DNA from: Spirochaetae bacterium HGW-Spirochaetae-1
GTDB taxonomy: Bacteria > Spirochaetota > UBA4802 > UBA5550
DNA length: 64,000 bases
Assembly: GCA_002839375.1 (NCBI GenBank)
Contig: PGXY01000006.1
Span: 124,001 to 188,000, forward strand
Reading direction: 5' to 3'
Part shown: one piece after another, positions 42,914 through 52,176 of the stretch
How positions within the stretch are numbered: the first letter of the stretch is position 1
How the letters are laid out: each line of letters begins with the position of its first letter
The notes under the pieces: model-generated
The model's database searches: none
Seen by the model: the letters and a program-made list of their open reading frames with translations, nothing else
What the model was told of the DNA's origin: nothing
Program-made: the position numbers and the translations under genes

Positions 42914-43696
42914 ATGCTAGAAGAAAGAGAAGAACTCCAGAATAATGACGCGGATAACAAATATGTCATCCATATCGATAATTTTGACGGTCCGCTGGAT
43001 ATCTTGTGGGATTTGATAAAAAAAGCCAAAATTGATATTACTGAAATTTCTATTTCCGATATAACGATACAATACATTGAATACCTCAAAATGATGGAAA
43101 AAATGAATGTCCGTATTGCCTCGGAATTTATCTGGATGGCTTCGGAACTGCTTTTTTATAAAAGCAGGGCCCTTCTACCTTCGGAAAACATCGAGGATGA
43201 ATATTTTACACCGCCCCTACCGCCTGAACTTATCAATAAACTGCTGGAATATAAAAAATTTCAGCAATCTTCCCGGTTTTTCAGGGAGAGTTTTGAATTT
43301 CAGGCCGATGTATACACGCGGCATAATGAACCCGAAGATCTCGAGGCCGGAACGGAAGAATATCTGGACGTGTCCCTTTTCGATCTTTTAAGGGCCTTTG
43401 CCAATGTTCTGGAATCCCAGAGCACGGTGGAACAGGAAGAAATTATATTTGACGAAATCCTCGTCAGTGACAGGATTGAATATATAACTGAATTGCTGAA
43501 AGAGAACGATTTCATCGTTTTCATTGAAATTTTTCAGAATCGGCCCAGTAGGCCCGAAGTAGTGGCTACATTCCTGGCTATTCTGGAAATGGCTAAAACG
43601 AAGATCATCAAAATAGTACAACACAGGGTTTTTGGTGAAATTCGCCTGGTCCGCAATTTTTCTTCAAAGCAAATTGATGCCGGTGAAGGCGACTGA
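42914..43696 (+). CDS. scpA: Segregation and condensation protein A
   Basis: Kleisin of the SMC condensin complex. 260 residues: the N-terminal SMC-neck-binding domain has VIHIDNFDGPLDILWDLIKK and ITISDI-like IEYLK helices; the C-terminal winged helix ends with VATFLAILEMAKTKIIKIVQ. scpB follows by 31 bp. The smc gene is not in the window. Confidence 0.92.
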   Translation: MLEEREELQNNDADNKYVIHIDNFDGPLDILWDLIKKAKIDITEISISDITIQYIEYLKMMEKMNVRIASEFIWMASELLFYKSRALLPSENIEDEYFTPPLPPELINKLLEYKKFQQSSRFFRESFEFQADVYTRHNEPEDLEAGTEEYLDVSLFDLLRAFANVLESQSTVEQEEIIFDEILVSDRIEYITELLKENDFIVFIEIFQNRPSRPEVVATFLAILEMAKTKIIKIVQHRVFGEIRLVRNFSSKQIDAGEGD

Positions 43697-43727
43697 CCCG
43701 CGCATATCTACCATATCATGAGGAGCC

Positions 43728-44489
43728 ATGGAAGAAAAGGATGTACAAAATCAGAAGGATGATGATTTAATCCATGATGATTTTTCCGATGAGTCGGACT
43801 CTGAATCCTCTGAAGAGTCCGTCATGTCCGCAGATGACGATGTCGATGATGAATCATCAAAGGACTCTGAAGCCGAAGATATTTCCGGCGATACGTCTGA
43901 GGAAGATGGGTCAGATGATTCATCGGGAGAAGAAGTAGACGATGTCGAGCGGGATGAACTGGAGCTCAAGGGCCTTTTTGAATCGGTTCTCTTTCTGACC
44001 AATGAGCCGCTCTCTTCGTCTTTTTTTGTCAAAAATTTTTCCGTGGATCCCACCCAGGCAAAAATTGTAATGGATTCCCTGGTGGATGAGTACGAGGAAC
44101 GGGATGGCGGTATTCTTCTCGTGGAGATTGCAAATGGATTCCAGTTTGTTACCAATGCCCGCTATGCCGAACAGCTGCGACACGCACTTGGGATGAAGAG
44201 GCGGGAGACACTTAGCAAGGGCATGCTGGAGACCCTGGCAATTGTTTCATATAAACAACCCATAGTGCTGGCCGAGATTGATGATCTGCGCGGAGTCTCT
44301 TCGCGGATGATGGTGGCAAACCTCATGAAGAGGAATCTTATTAAACCTGTAGGCCGGATGAACCTGCCAGGCCGGCCCCTGGCGTACGGTACAACCGATG
44401 AGTTTCTGCGGTTTTTCGGCTTGAACAGATTATCGGACCTGCCAAAACTGTCGGAAATAAAGGAATTTTCCCTGGACAGCGAAGAATGA
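43728..44489 (+). CDS. scpB: Segregation and condensation protein B with acidic N-terminal extension
   Basis: 253 residues. The tandem winged-helix ScpB core starts about residue 75 (LKGLFESVLFLTNEPLSSSF) and includes LAIVSYKQPIVLAEIDDLRG and NLIKPVGRMNLPGRPLAYGT. Residues 1-72 are almost entirely Asp, Glu and Ser, an extension not found in typical ScpB (about 180-200 residues). It could bind a basic partner or be disordered. Confidence 0.92.
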   Translation: MEEKDVQNQKDDDLIHDDFSDESDSESSEESVMSADDDVDDESSKDSEAEDISGDTSEEDGSDDSSGEEVDDVERDELELKGLFESVLFLTNEPLSSSFFVKNFSVDPTQAKIVMDSLVDEYEERDGGILLVEIANGFQFVTNARYAEQLRHALGMKRRETLSKGMLETLAIVSYKQPIVLAEIDDLRGVSSRMMVANLMKRNLIKPVGRMNLPGRPLAYGTTDEFLRFFGLNRLSDLPKLSEIKEFSLDSEE

Positions 44490-44490
44490 C

Positions 44491-45537
44491 GTGAATGACA
44501 AATTACAGAAAATCGATGACAGATTGATGAAGGCTCTGGCCGAATGGTCTGCGCAGTACGCGGAAGACCTGAAGTCGGACGATTCGGTCGCTGAAGGCAC
44601 CCTTTTTTCCGAGAAGGGGCGGATGATTGATTTTTTCAAACAAGGCTATAACGGCCCCCTTCCCATGGAAGCCATTGATAAGGTTCTCACGGAGCTTTTT
44701 TTCGGTATCGTCAATAGCATTCGGCCCATCAGGGTTGCATATCTCGGGCCTGAAGGAACCTTTTCCAGCATTGCCTGTACAACGATATTCGGAACCTCGG
44801 TCAATACTCTTTCGCAGAAAACAATTCCCGACGTATTCCGTGAGGTCGAATCGGGAGACGCGGCCTTCGGCGTGGTACCCATTGAAAACAGCACGGAGGG
44901 AGCTGTAACCTATACACTCGATGAGCTCATAGAAACGGATCTTTCCATCATCGCCGAACAGTATGTTCGTATCTCATACAGTGTGCTTTCCCAGAGTGAG
45001 GATATTTCATCAATAAAAAAAATATATTCCCATCCCCAGCCTCTGGGGCAATGTAAAGGATGGATACGGACCAATGTTCCCGGTGCGGAGATTATATCGG
45101 TGGATTCCACCACTACGGCGGCAGAGGAGGCCCGGAAGGATAAAACCGCAGCTGCCATTGCCGCTCACGTTGCGGCCGAGATATATGGCCTCAATGTACT
45201 GGCTACAAGGGTCGAGGATATACGGCAGAATTACACAAGGTTTTTTGTAATCGGACGTATGGCTAACCGGACAACGGGCAATGATAAGACCTCCATCGTG
45301 TGCGCTGTCAAGGATAAGCCGGCCGCCCTGGTGAAGCTGCTCCAGCCTTTTGCCGATGCAGGCATTAATATGACAAAAATTGAATCACGCCCCGACAAGA
45401 AAAAGATGTGGGAATACAATTTCTTTATCGACTTTATCGGACACAGGGACGAGGTCAAAATCCAGCAGGCTCTTGAACACATGCGCGAGGAGACGGTCTT
45501 CCTGAAAATTCTCGGTTCCTATCCCGTGGGGAAATAA
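44491..45537 (+). CDS. pheA: Prephenate dehydratase with degenerate chorismate-mutase domain
   Basis: 348 residues in P-protein layout. The N-terminal ~80 residues retain the CM-PDT shape (KIDDRLMKAL, and NGPLPMEAIDKVLTELF before RVAYLGPEGTFS). The mutase catalytic positions are lost: Arg of the NER motif is Trp in AEWSAQ, and the DPxRE segment is SEKGR. The dehydratase core has GPEGTFSSIA, VPIENSTEGAVTYTLDEL, SHPQPLGQC and QNYTRFFVIG, then an ACT domain (VKDKPAALVKLLQPFADAGI then NMTKIESRP). GTG 44491 follows the scpB stop by 1 bp. Chorismate mutase must come from another gene. Confidence 0.9.
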   Translation: MNDKLQKIDDRLMKALAEWSAQYAEDLKSDDSVAEGTLFSEKGRMIDFFKQGYNGPLPMEAIDKVLTELFFGIVNSIRPIRVAYLGPEGTFSSIACTTIFGTSVNTLSQKTIPDVFREVESGDAAFGVVPIENSTEGAVTYTLDELIETDLSIIAEQYVRISYSVLSQSEDISSIKKIYSHPQPLGQCKGWIRTNVPGAEIISVDSTTTAAEEARKDKTAAAIAAHVAAEIYGLNVLATRVEDIRQNYTRFFVIGRMANRTTGNDKTSIVCAVKDKPAALVKLLQPFADAGINMTKIESRPDKKKMWEYNFFIDFIGHRDEVKIQQALEHMREETVFLKILGSYPVGK

Positions 45538-45581
45538 TCCCGGCAGCGATTGGATATAATGACAATGTATGGTGAGCGACT

Positions 45582-46268
45582 ATGAACACGGGTAAGCGGA
45601 TTATTGCCGCAATTGACGGCCCTGCGGGTTCGGGCAAGAGCAGCGTTTCAAAGGAAGCGGCGCTGGCCCTGGGAATGAAATATATCGATTCCGGCGCAAT
45701 CTACCGTTCAGTGACCTGGTTTTTTCTGCAGACACATGAATCATTGAGCGAGGGTATGGATTTTGAGAAAGGCCTTCACGGCCTGATTATTGAACAGAAA
45801 TTTAACAGAGATGGAAGCTCGTGCACATATGTAAATTCCGCCGATGTATCGGAGCTCATCAGGAACGAAGTTATTGCCGGAAATATCGGTATTGTATCCG
45901 ACAATAGAGCGGTACGGGAGTTTGTCAATGGCCTACTGAGAAAATGGTCGGAAAAGGATTCCATAATAATGGATGGAAGAGATATAGGTACCATTGTTTT
46001 CCCCGATGCCGACGTGAAGATTTATCTTGATGCCTCTGTTGACATCAGGGCAGAACGGCGTATCAAAGAATACAGGGAAATGGGAAAAAATGTTGACGAA
46101 AATTCCATCAAAACCCAGATTATACAGCGAGATGAACAGGACAGATCTCGGGAATTCGGCGCACTGAAGCAGGCCGATGATGCCATTTACTGTGATACTT
46201 CATCGATGAGCAAAAAGCAGGTTATAGAATTTATTGTAAAAACGATCAAGGGTAAGCTGGAGTTTTAA
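45582..46268 (+). CDS. cmk: Cytidylate kinase
   Basis: 228 residues: P-loop AIDGPAGSGKSSVSKEAALA, DSGAIYRS, VMDGRDIGTIVFPDAD and the LID region RREFGALKQADDAI-like (QDRSREFGALKQADDA). Converts (d)CMP to (d)CDP. It is 54 bp before rpsA, a common cmk-rpsA pairing. Confidence 0.94.
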   Translation: MNTGKRIIAAIDGPAGSGKSSVSKEAALALGMKYIDSGAIYRSVTWFFLQTHESLSEGMDFEKGLHGLIIEQKFNRDGSSCTYVNSADVSELIRNEVIAGNIGIVSDNRAVREFVNGLLRKWSEKDSIIMDGRDIGTIVFPDADVKIYLDASVDIRAERRIKEYREMGKNVDENSIKTQIIQRDEQDRSREFGALKQADDAIYCDTSSMSKKQVIEFIVKTIKGKLEF

Positions 46269-46322
46269 GACTAGCCAGAGCGATCCGCCTGGTTGGTACA
46301 TTATTTTTTAAGGTGGCTGATT

Positions 46323-47990
46323 ATGGACCATTTACAGGCTGAAGAATTCAATGAATCCATCGACATGGAGCAAATAGCAGATTCAGCTCTCGATGAAATC
46401 AAACCAGGACAGATAATACACGGTGAAATCGTTACTATAGATAATGATTATGCGTATGTGAACGTCGGTACTAAATCGGATGGACGAATCTCGCTCGAGG
46501 AATTTGATGTTCCTCCTTCAGTCGGCACAATGGTCGATGTCATGCTGCAGAACAGGAGAATAGTTGACGGTGTCTACCAGTTTTCAAAAAAGGCCGCCGA
46601 AGAAGAACTTGTGTGGAACGAGTTCACCAGGAAGTTGGGTGACGGCGTTGAAACAATAAGCGGTAGGGTCATTGCTGCAACCAGCAAGGGCAAACTCGTC
46701 AGCTGCGATGGTGTGAGGGCCTTTCTCCCATTTTCCCTTAGCGGTGATCTGAAAGGCGAATCCTCTACTGATGGTGAATGCCAGTTTAAAATAAAGAGCA
46801 TAGACCGGAAAAAGAAATCAATCGTAGTATCGCGCAAAGAATTTCTTGATGAGGAAAATGTCAGAAAATGGGAGAGCTTCGCGGCCAACTACTCCGCAGG
46901 CGATAAGGTGGAAGGCGAAGTAATTAAATTTGTCGAATTCGGTGCCTTTGTCCGCGTTGAAGGAATAGATGCTCTGCTTCACCGTAACGATATGTCATGG
47001 AAAAATGTTTTCAAGCAGAGGAAAATACTCAAGCAGCACGAAAAAAGGGAATTTATTATTTTAAACATTAACCGCGAAGAAGGGAAGATATCGCTCGGCC
47101 TGAAGCAGATGGCCGAAGATCCCTGGATCAATCTGGACGCTCAATTCAGGCAGGGAGAGATCCTCAAGGGTACCGTGGTGACCATAGTAAACATGGGCGC
47201 CTTTGTGGATGTGGGAAATGATGTAGAGGGTTTTCTTTCCAATAGTGAGCTAAGCTGGACAAAAAACAACGCATCGGCCAAGGATATCCTTGAGAAGGGA
47301 CAGGAGATAGATGTTGTAATTCTCGATATAAATAAGGATGAAAGGAAGCTCCTTCTCGGCTATCGGCAGACTCAGCCCAATCCCTGGATGACCATCCATG
47401 AGCGCTTTCCCGTTGGATCCGTTCACCGCAAAAAAATTAAAAAAATTGTGAAATTCGGTCTTTTTGTCGAACTTGAAGATGACATAGACGGTTTAATCCA
47501 TATTTCCGATATAAGCTGGGATGACCACAATTCAAATCTTCCGGAGCAGTTCCGTGTGGGTGATGAGGTTGACTTGAAGGTTCTGGAAATAAAAAAAGAA
47601 GAGATGAAAATCGCCTGTGGGATGAAGCAGTTGCTCAAATCACCCTGGGAGGCAATTAGTGAAAAATACCAGCCCAGGATGCAGGTGAGGGGTACCATAT
47701 CGGGTATCACACAATTCGGAATATTCTTAAAACTTGAAGAAAATGTTGAAGGTCTGGTTCATATCTCCGAAGTATCCAAGAGCAGGATTGAGGACCTTGA
47801 TGCGGAGTTTTCCGTTGGTGATGTTGTCAATGCCGTAGTCCTGGGAGTTGATGTTAAACGAAAGAGGCTCTCTCTCAGTATCAAGCAGTTTGATGTGATT
47901 TCTGAAAAAGAAGAACTGGATAAGATATTAAAGGAAACAAGTCCCAGCACCATGACCCTGGGGAATATGGTAAATATTAAGTTAAATTAG
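46323..47990 (+). CDS. rpsA: 30S ribosomal protein S1
   Basis: 555 residues, six S1 RNA-binding repeats. The first lies at about 27-95 (GQIIHGEIVTIDNDYAYVNV); the later copies share GDKVEGEVIKFVEFGAFVRV, KGTVVTIVNMGAFVDV and RGTISGITQFGIFLKLE. ATG 46323 follows AAGGTGG and is preferred to 46293. Ribosome-bound mRNA-binding protein. Confidence 0.94.
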   Translation: MDHLQAEEFNESIDMEQIADSALDEIKPGQIIHGEIVTIDNDYAYVNVGTKSDGRISLEEFDVPPSVGTMVDVMLQNRRIVDGVYQFSKKAAEEELVWNEFTRKLGDGVETISGRVIAATSKGKLVSCDGVRAFLPFSLSGDLKGESSTDGECQFKIKSIDRKKKSIVVSRKEFLDEENVRKWESFAANYSAGDKVEGEVIKFVEFGAFVRVEGIDALLHRNDMSWKNVFKQRKILKQHEKREFIILNINREEGKISLGLKQMAEDPWINLDAQFRQGEILKGTVVTIVNMGAFVDVGNDVEGFLSNSELSWTKNNASAKDILEKGQEIDVVILDINKDERKLLLGYRQTQPNPWMTIHERFPVGSVHRKKIKKIVKFGLFVELEDDIDGLIHISDISWDDHNSNLPEQFRVGDEVDLKVLEIKKEEMKIACGMKQLLKSPWEAISEKYQPRMQVRGTISGITQFGIFLKLEENVEGLVHISEVSKSRIEDLDAEFSVGDVVNAVVLGVDVKRKRLSLSIKQFDVISEKEELDKILKETSPSTMTLGNMVNIKLN

Positions 47991-48009
47991 TTGTAGCACA
48001 GGAGCTTGA

Positions 48010-48702
48010 ATGGCACGAATAAATGTAAGGAACAACATTGATATTGAAAGGAATCCCGTAGAGAAGTTCCTCATGAAAGTGAAGGATGTTATCAAGGGAA
48101 ATCGTAAGCTGGTTTTATATTCTTTTATATCCCTGTTGATAGCCGTTGTTCTGTTAATTGTCTCTTCCATTATTTTTGAAAAACGATCGGAAAGCCAGAT
48201 GGTTCGCTATGAGACTATAATGCAGATGTATCAGCTTCAGGGAACTGAAAATCCTGAAAATATTGAGAAAACTATAGCAGAACTGAAAAAATTGCACGAT
48301 TCCAGCTACTTCGGATTTGTTCATCATATGTCCCTCTACTCTGCCGGGAATCTTTACTATTCAGTAAAGAAATACAAAGAGGCTGAAGAGGCACTCGTAT
48401 CCTTTGCCGGATCGACTCCTTCCGAGTTATTTGCGGCACTGGCCCTGCTGAAGGCTTCCTCTGCGGCGGAAGAACGCGCCGATTTGGACAGGGCAATTGA
48501 AATATACAAGACTCTTGAGGGTAAATATCTGAATGGCATCCTGGATGATCAGATTTTATATAACATGGGACGGGTATACGGCCTGAAAAATGATAAGGCC
48601 ATGGCGAAAAAATATTACAACAATATAATTATGTCATACCCCCAGTCCCCGCTTGCAGAGAAGGCGAAAAAAAGGATGCTTCTTTTGGGGTTGCCTAAGT
48701 AA
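48010..48702 (+). CDS. Single-pass membrane protein with TPR-like repeats
   Basis: 230 residues: basic cytoplasmic N-terminus, one TM (about 35-57, VLYSFISLLIAVVLLIVSSI), then TPR-like helices (YKEAEEALVSFAGSTPSELF, DRAIEIYKTLEGKYLNGILD). The overall plan resembles YfgM-type ancillary proteins of the secretion machinery, but no BamB gene is beside it. 19 bp after rpsA, so probably cotranscribed. Confidence 0.7.
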   Translation: MARINVRNNIDIERNPVEKFLMKVKDVIKGNRKLVLYSFISLLIAVVLLIVSSIIFEKRSESQMVRYETIMQMYQLQGTENPENIEKTIAELKKLHDSSYFGFVHHMSLYSAGNLYYSVKKYKEAEEALVSFAGSTPSELFAALALLKASSAAEERADLDRAIEIYKTLEGKYLNGILDDQILYNMGRVYGLKNDKAMAKKYYNNIIMSYPQSPLAEKAKKRMLLLGLPK

Positions 48703-48732
48703 TAGAAATTTTTATAGATGGTCAAATATAAC

Positions 48733-48760
48733 TTGACATAAAAAGAGCTGATATTAGATA
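48733..48760 (+). promoter_or_regulatory. Sigma-70 promoter for rpmF
   Basis: TTGACA (48733-48738), 16-bp spacer, TAGATA (48755-48760), 112 bp before the GTG start of rpmF. Confidence 0.6.
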
Positions 48761-48871
48761 TTCCCTTTAACTTCCTGAGTTTGAAGGATATTTATTATAT
48801 TCCCGAAAGCAGATGAAAATATGTTCGGCGATGCTGAAGTCTGAGAAAATAAAAGTGAATGGAGAATAGTT

Positions 48872-49063
48872 GTGGCGGTACCAAAGCGTAGGAAATCGAA
48901 GTCTAAAATCCGGATGAGAAGATCTCATGATGCAATAGGTGTTCCCTCATTGAGGCCATGTCCGAAGTGCGGGGCTTATACTATGCCACACCGTGTGTGT
49001 CCTGAATGCGGCTATTATAAAGGGAACCTGGTAGTGGAAAAGAAAGTTAAAATAAAAGACTGA
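48872..49063 (+). CDS. rpmF: 50S ribosomal protein L32
   Basis: 63 residues, [20 protein letters not shown] start, with the zinc ribbon CPKCG ... CPECG, so this is the zinc-containing form. GTG 48872 is used: GGAG (48861-48864) is 7 nt upstream. yceD, the usual upstream neighbour, is absent. A terminator follows at 49091. Confidence 0.97.
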   Translation: MAVPKRRKSKSKIRMRRSHDAIGVPSLRPCPKCGAYTMPHRVCPECGYYKGNLVVEKKVKIKD

Positions 49064-49090
49064 ACATGTGAATGGATCAGGTCATTTGCG

Positions 49091-49117
49091 AGGGATGCTG
49101 CATGAGCATCCCTTTTT
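49091..49117 (+). terminator. Rho-independent terminator after rpmF
   Basis: AGGGATGCT (49091-49099) pairs perfectly with AGCATCCCT (49105-49113) around a 5-nt loop, followed by TTTT. Confidence 0.9.
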
Positions 49118-49127
49118 GCATTAACTC

Positions 49128-49154
49128 TTGACAGGAGGTAATGCGCTATATAAC
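49128..49154 (+). promoter_or_regulatory. Candidate promoter for acpP
   Basis: Consensus TTGACA (49128-49133) and TATAAC (49149-49154) separated by 15 bp. It starts 11 bp after the rpmF terminator, so it could restart transcription for acpP-rnc-aroB. Confidence 0.5.
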
Positions 49155-49187
49155 GTGTGACAATGTTTTTCTCCCGGGAGGCATGAC

Positions 49188-49418
49188 ATGGATATTTTTA
49201 ACAAAGTAAAAAACATCATAATAAAGCAGTTGAATATCGAGGAAGAGAACGTTACGAAAGACGCTTCTTTTATTGAAGATCTGGGAGCAGATTCAATTGA
49301 TTCCGTGGAGCTCATAATGGCTTTTGAGGTGGAATTCAATATTGAGATTCCTGAGGAAGATGCTGAACGTCTGCAGACAGTCGACGATGTGGTTAAGTAT
49401 ATTCAGGATCGAATTTAA
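49188..49418 (+). CDS. acpP: Acyl carrier protein
   Basis: 76 residues with the phosphopantetheine Ser in [19 protein letters not shown] is more common than DSI at this point but both occur. GGGAGG is 6 nt before ATG 49188. It sits between rpmF and rnc as in many fatty-acid synthesis regions, though fab genes are not here. Confidence 0.96.
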   Translation: MDIFNKVKNIIIKQLNIEEENVTKDASFIEDLGADSIDSVELIMAFEVEFNIEIPEEDAERLQTVDDVVKYIQDRI

Positions 49419-49453
49419 TACTGCGAAATTATTATAATAACGAACAGACGAAT

Positions 49454-50245
49454 ATGACAGCTGAAGAATTAAAAGACAAAAGTATTCCTGAAAAAAAAGA
49501 GAATAAAAAAATTCAGACGGAAAAAGATAATAAGAAAAGCAGATACCGACAGCTTGATAAACTGCAGGGTGTCTTAAAAATTAAATTCAGGGATAGAATT
49601 TTTTTAAACAGGGCATTGGTTCATCGTTCCTATATCAACGAATCGGAATCCGAGGTGCGTGATAATGAAAGGCTGGAGTACCTGGGTGATTCGGTTCTTG
49701 GCCTTATTGTGAATGAATACCTGTTCAAACATTTCGAGGATTACCATGAGGGTGATCTGGCTAAAATTAAATCAGTTGTTGTTTCCGAGGATATTCTGGC
49801 TCAGGTGGCTCAGGAACTGAACCTGGGAAGCTATATCCTCATGGGCCGCGGCGAGGAGATGAGCGGAGGAAGGAACCGGGCATCGATACTCGCCAACACG
49901 CTTGAAGCCATCATCGGGGCCTTCTACCTTGACTCGGGCCTGAAGGAAAGCCGAAAATTCGTTCTTCTCCTGCTGAAGCAGCACATTGACCGCATTGACA
50001 ATCTCACTTATCAGCGTGATCCCAAGACAACCTTGCAGGAATATGTCCAGAAAAAGTACAAGGAAAGGCCAATATATGAAGTGGTGGAGGAGCGCGGTCC
50101 CGACCATCAGAAGGAGTTTTTTGTCAGACTTGTCGTCAACGGCAAAGAGGTCACCCGGGGAAGCGGAAGCAGTAAAAGGAAGGCGGAAATGCATGCCGCC
50201 AGCATAGCGCTCAAGAAAATCGATAAAGGGGATGCGGTATTTTGA
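49454..50245 (+). CDS. rnc: Ribonuclease III
   Basis: 263 residues: Lys/Glu-rich N-terminal extension (1-30), nuclease domain with NERLEYLGDSVLGLIVNEYL and NTLEAIIGAFYLDSGL, and a double-stranded RNA-binding domain (DPKTTLQEYVQKKYKERP ... GSGSSKRKAEMHAASIALKK). Processes rRNA and double-stranded RNA. Its stop overlaps the Nudix start. Confidence 0.95.
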   Translation: MTAEELKDKSIPEKKENKKIQTEKDNKKSRYRQLDKLQGVLKIKFRDRIFLNRALVHRSYINESESEVRDNERLEYLGDSVLGLIVNEYLFKHFEDYHEGDLAKIKSVVVSEDILAQVAQELNLGSYILMGRGEEMSGGRNRASILANTLEAIIGAFYLDSGLKESRKFVLLLLKQHIDRIDNLTYQRDPKTTLQEYVQKKYKERPIYEVVEERGPDHQKEFFVRLVVNGKEVTRGSGSSKRKAEMHAASIALKKIDKGDAVF

Positions 50246-50694
50246 ATTTCGATGAAAAGGATGTCAGGGTCCGTGTTGCGGGTATCGTCATCAACGATAA
50301 ACGGGTTCTTCTTATATCCCACAAGAAGGACGGCAATGAGTACTGGCTGCTTCCCGGCGGCGGGGTCTCTTTTCTGGAGACACTGGAAGAGGCCTTGAAG
50401 AGAGAGTTCAATGAGGAGCTCAATATCGATGTTGCCGTACAGAAAATTGCGCTGGTTTGTGACTCCATTGATCCCGATGAGAAGCGGCACATCATAAATA
50501 TATGCTTTCACTGTTCCTATGAAGGAGGCGATTACCGCCTTGGCGATGATAACCGACTCAGCGGCTATGGATATTTCAATGCCCAGGAGCTGGAACAGCT
50601 TAAAATTTATCCTCCCATTAATGATGAACTGGTCAACATAATAAGAAACAAGCCTCAGACAATATATCTCGGGAAATTATGGCTCGACGAATAG
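50242..50694 (+). CDS. Nudix hydrolase family protein
   Basis: 150 residues. The Nudix box is LLPGGGVSFLETLEEALKRE then FNEELNI; the Gly that ends REUxEExGU is Asn here, while the metal-binding Glu residues are present. The start is TTG 50242, overlapping the rnc stop; AAAGGGGA is about 9 nt upstream. A later start cannot be excluded. Substrate unknown. Overlaps aroB by 16 bp. Confidence 0.85.
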   Translation: MNFDEKDVRVRVAGIVINDKRVLLISHKKDGNEYWLLPGGGVSFLETLEEALKREFNEELNIDVAVQKIALVCDSIDPDEKRHIINICFHCSYEGGDYRLGDDNRLSGYGYFNAQELEQLKIYPPINDELVNIIRNKPQTIYLGKLWLDE

Positions 50695-51773
50695 AAAGCA
50701 TAACCGCCAAAACGGCATCATGGGAATATGACATTCTCATCGGTGAGAGGTTCATCGCACGACAGGAAAATTTTAAAGGGATACTTGATTCCGATAAAAC
50801 GGCCTTTGTCGTCAGCAAAAAGGTATACGGGCTTCACCGGGAATATATCGATTCTTTTGTTTCAATGGCGAAGTCAGGCCACCTTTTTCTCATGGATGAC
50901 GGCGAGGAAAATAAAAATTATCGTTACGCGGAAGAATTTTTGCGCGGATTTATCGAAAAAGGTCTTACCAGGAAGTCGGCCGTGTGCGCTGTCGGCGGCG
51001 GCGTAGTCGGTGATTTCGCCGGTTTTCTGGCATCGCTGTATATGAGGGGAATCCCGATCGTGCACGTGCCCACGACGCTTCTTGCCATGGTGGATTCAAG
51101 TATCGGCGGAAAGGTGGCGGTTAATCTCCAGCTGGGGAAAAATATTGTGGGCGCCTTTCACCAGCCGAAACAGGTATTGACTGATATTTATTTTCTCACC
51201 ACCCTTCCTGAAAATGAGTTCAGGAACGGGCTCGCTGAAATATTCAAACATGGCCTTATTGGTGAGAAAAGAACGCTGGAGATGCTTCAATCGGGATCAT
51301 GGGGAGAAATAAAGAATCCGGCTTTTATATCCGAACTTATCTACAGGTCCGCTCTTTTTAAAACGGGTGTCGTGGAAAAAGACGAAAAGGAATCGGGACT
51401 CAGAGCTATTCTCAACTACGGTCACACCGTGGGCCATGCCATCGAGTCCTTTATGGAATACAGGGGAATATCCCATGGTGAGGCTGTGGCCCTGGGGATG
51501 CTGGCCGAGAGTGAAATCTCTCGTCGGGCTGGCTGGCTTTCAGAGGCCGATATGAACATGATACGGGAGATCCTGGATAAATACGGCCTGATACAACACC
51601 AGATTAACCCCGAAATGGAAAGCATTATGCGGCATATGGCCTATGACAAGAAGAACATTGGCGGGAAAATAAATTTTGTATTGTTGAAAAGGCCGGGTCA
51701 GCCGGTGATAGACCAGCAGGTTGATGAAAACCTGCTGCGGGAAGTGCTGGGAAGCGTTTTTGCAGGAAGTTAA
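50679..51773 (+). CDS. aroB: 3-dehydroquinate synthase
   Basis: Second shikimate-pathway step, feeding pheA. 364 residues: nucleotide-binding VCAVGGGVVGDFAGFLAS, VPTTLLAMVDSSIGGKVAVN and zinc-site LNYGHTVGHAIESF. ATG 50679 lies 16 bp inside the Nudix gene; CGGGA upstream. Confidence 0.95.
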   Translation: MARRIESITAKTASWEYDILIGERFIARQENFKGILDSDKTAFVVSKKVYGLHREYIDSFVSMAKSGHLFLMDDGEENKNYRYAEEFLRGFIEKGLTRKSAVCAVGGGVVGDFAGFLASLYMRGIPIVHVPTTLLAMVDSSIGGKVAVNLQLGKNIVGAFHQPKQVLTDIYFLTTLPENEFRNGLAEIFKHGLIGEKRTLEMLQSGSWGEIKNPAFISELIYRSALFKTGVVEKDEKESGLRAILNYGHTVGHAIESFMEYRGISHGEAVALGMLAESEISRRAGWLSEADMNMIREILDKYGLIQHQINPEMESIMRHMAYDKKNIGGKINFVLLKRPGQPVIDQQVDENLLREVLGSVFAGS

Positions 51774-51800
51774 AATTAACTTAATCAGCAGGTTCATGAC

Positions 51801-52151
51801 GTGGCGGAAACACTAAATTATTCCCTGAGGGAGTTTGAAAACGTAAAGGTTGTTGAACTGAGCGGCAGCCTTACGAACAACACCATTGATACCTTCAGGT
51901 CGCTCATTAATCGCATTTCCGACAAGGAGAGCGCCATTGTCAATCTGGAGAATGTAACCCTGGTTACCTCGGGAGGACTGCATGCCCTTGTAGATGTTTC
52001 CCAGGTGGCGAAAAGGAAGGACAAGCGGGTGATTATTCTCTGGGCGGGAGAGGACGTGGTCAGGATGTCTGAAATTATCGATGTATACAGCCTGCTTATT
52101 TTTGCCGAGAGCCTTGAGGAAGGCGTAAGGAAGATCCGTTATTATACCTGA
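51801..52151 (+). CDS. STAS-domain protein (anti-sigma-factor antagonist type)
   Basis: 116 residues with the STAS fold VKVVELSGSLTNNTIDTFRS and VNLENVTLVTSGGLHALVDV. The phospho-acceptor Ser is in TSGG (usual context DSSG). GTG 51801 follows AGG. Partner kinase and phosphatase are not in the window. 27 bp after aroB; converges with the ABC gene. Confidence 0.8.
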   Translation: MAETLNYSLREFENVKVVELSGSLTNNTIDTFRSLINRISDKESAIVNLENVTLVTSGGLHALVDVSQVAKRKDKRVIILWAGEDVVRMSEIIDVYSLLIFAESLEEGVRKIRYYT

Positions 52152-52176
52152 AATCCTGCATGCGGGCCTTTTCCCT

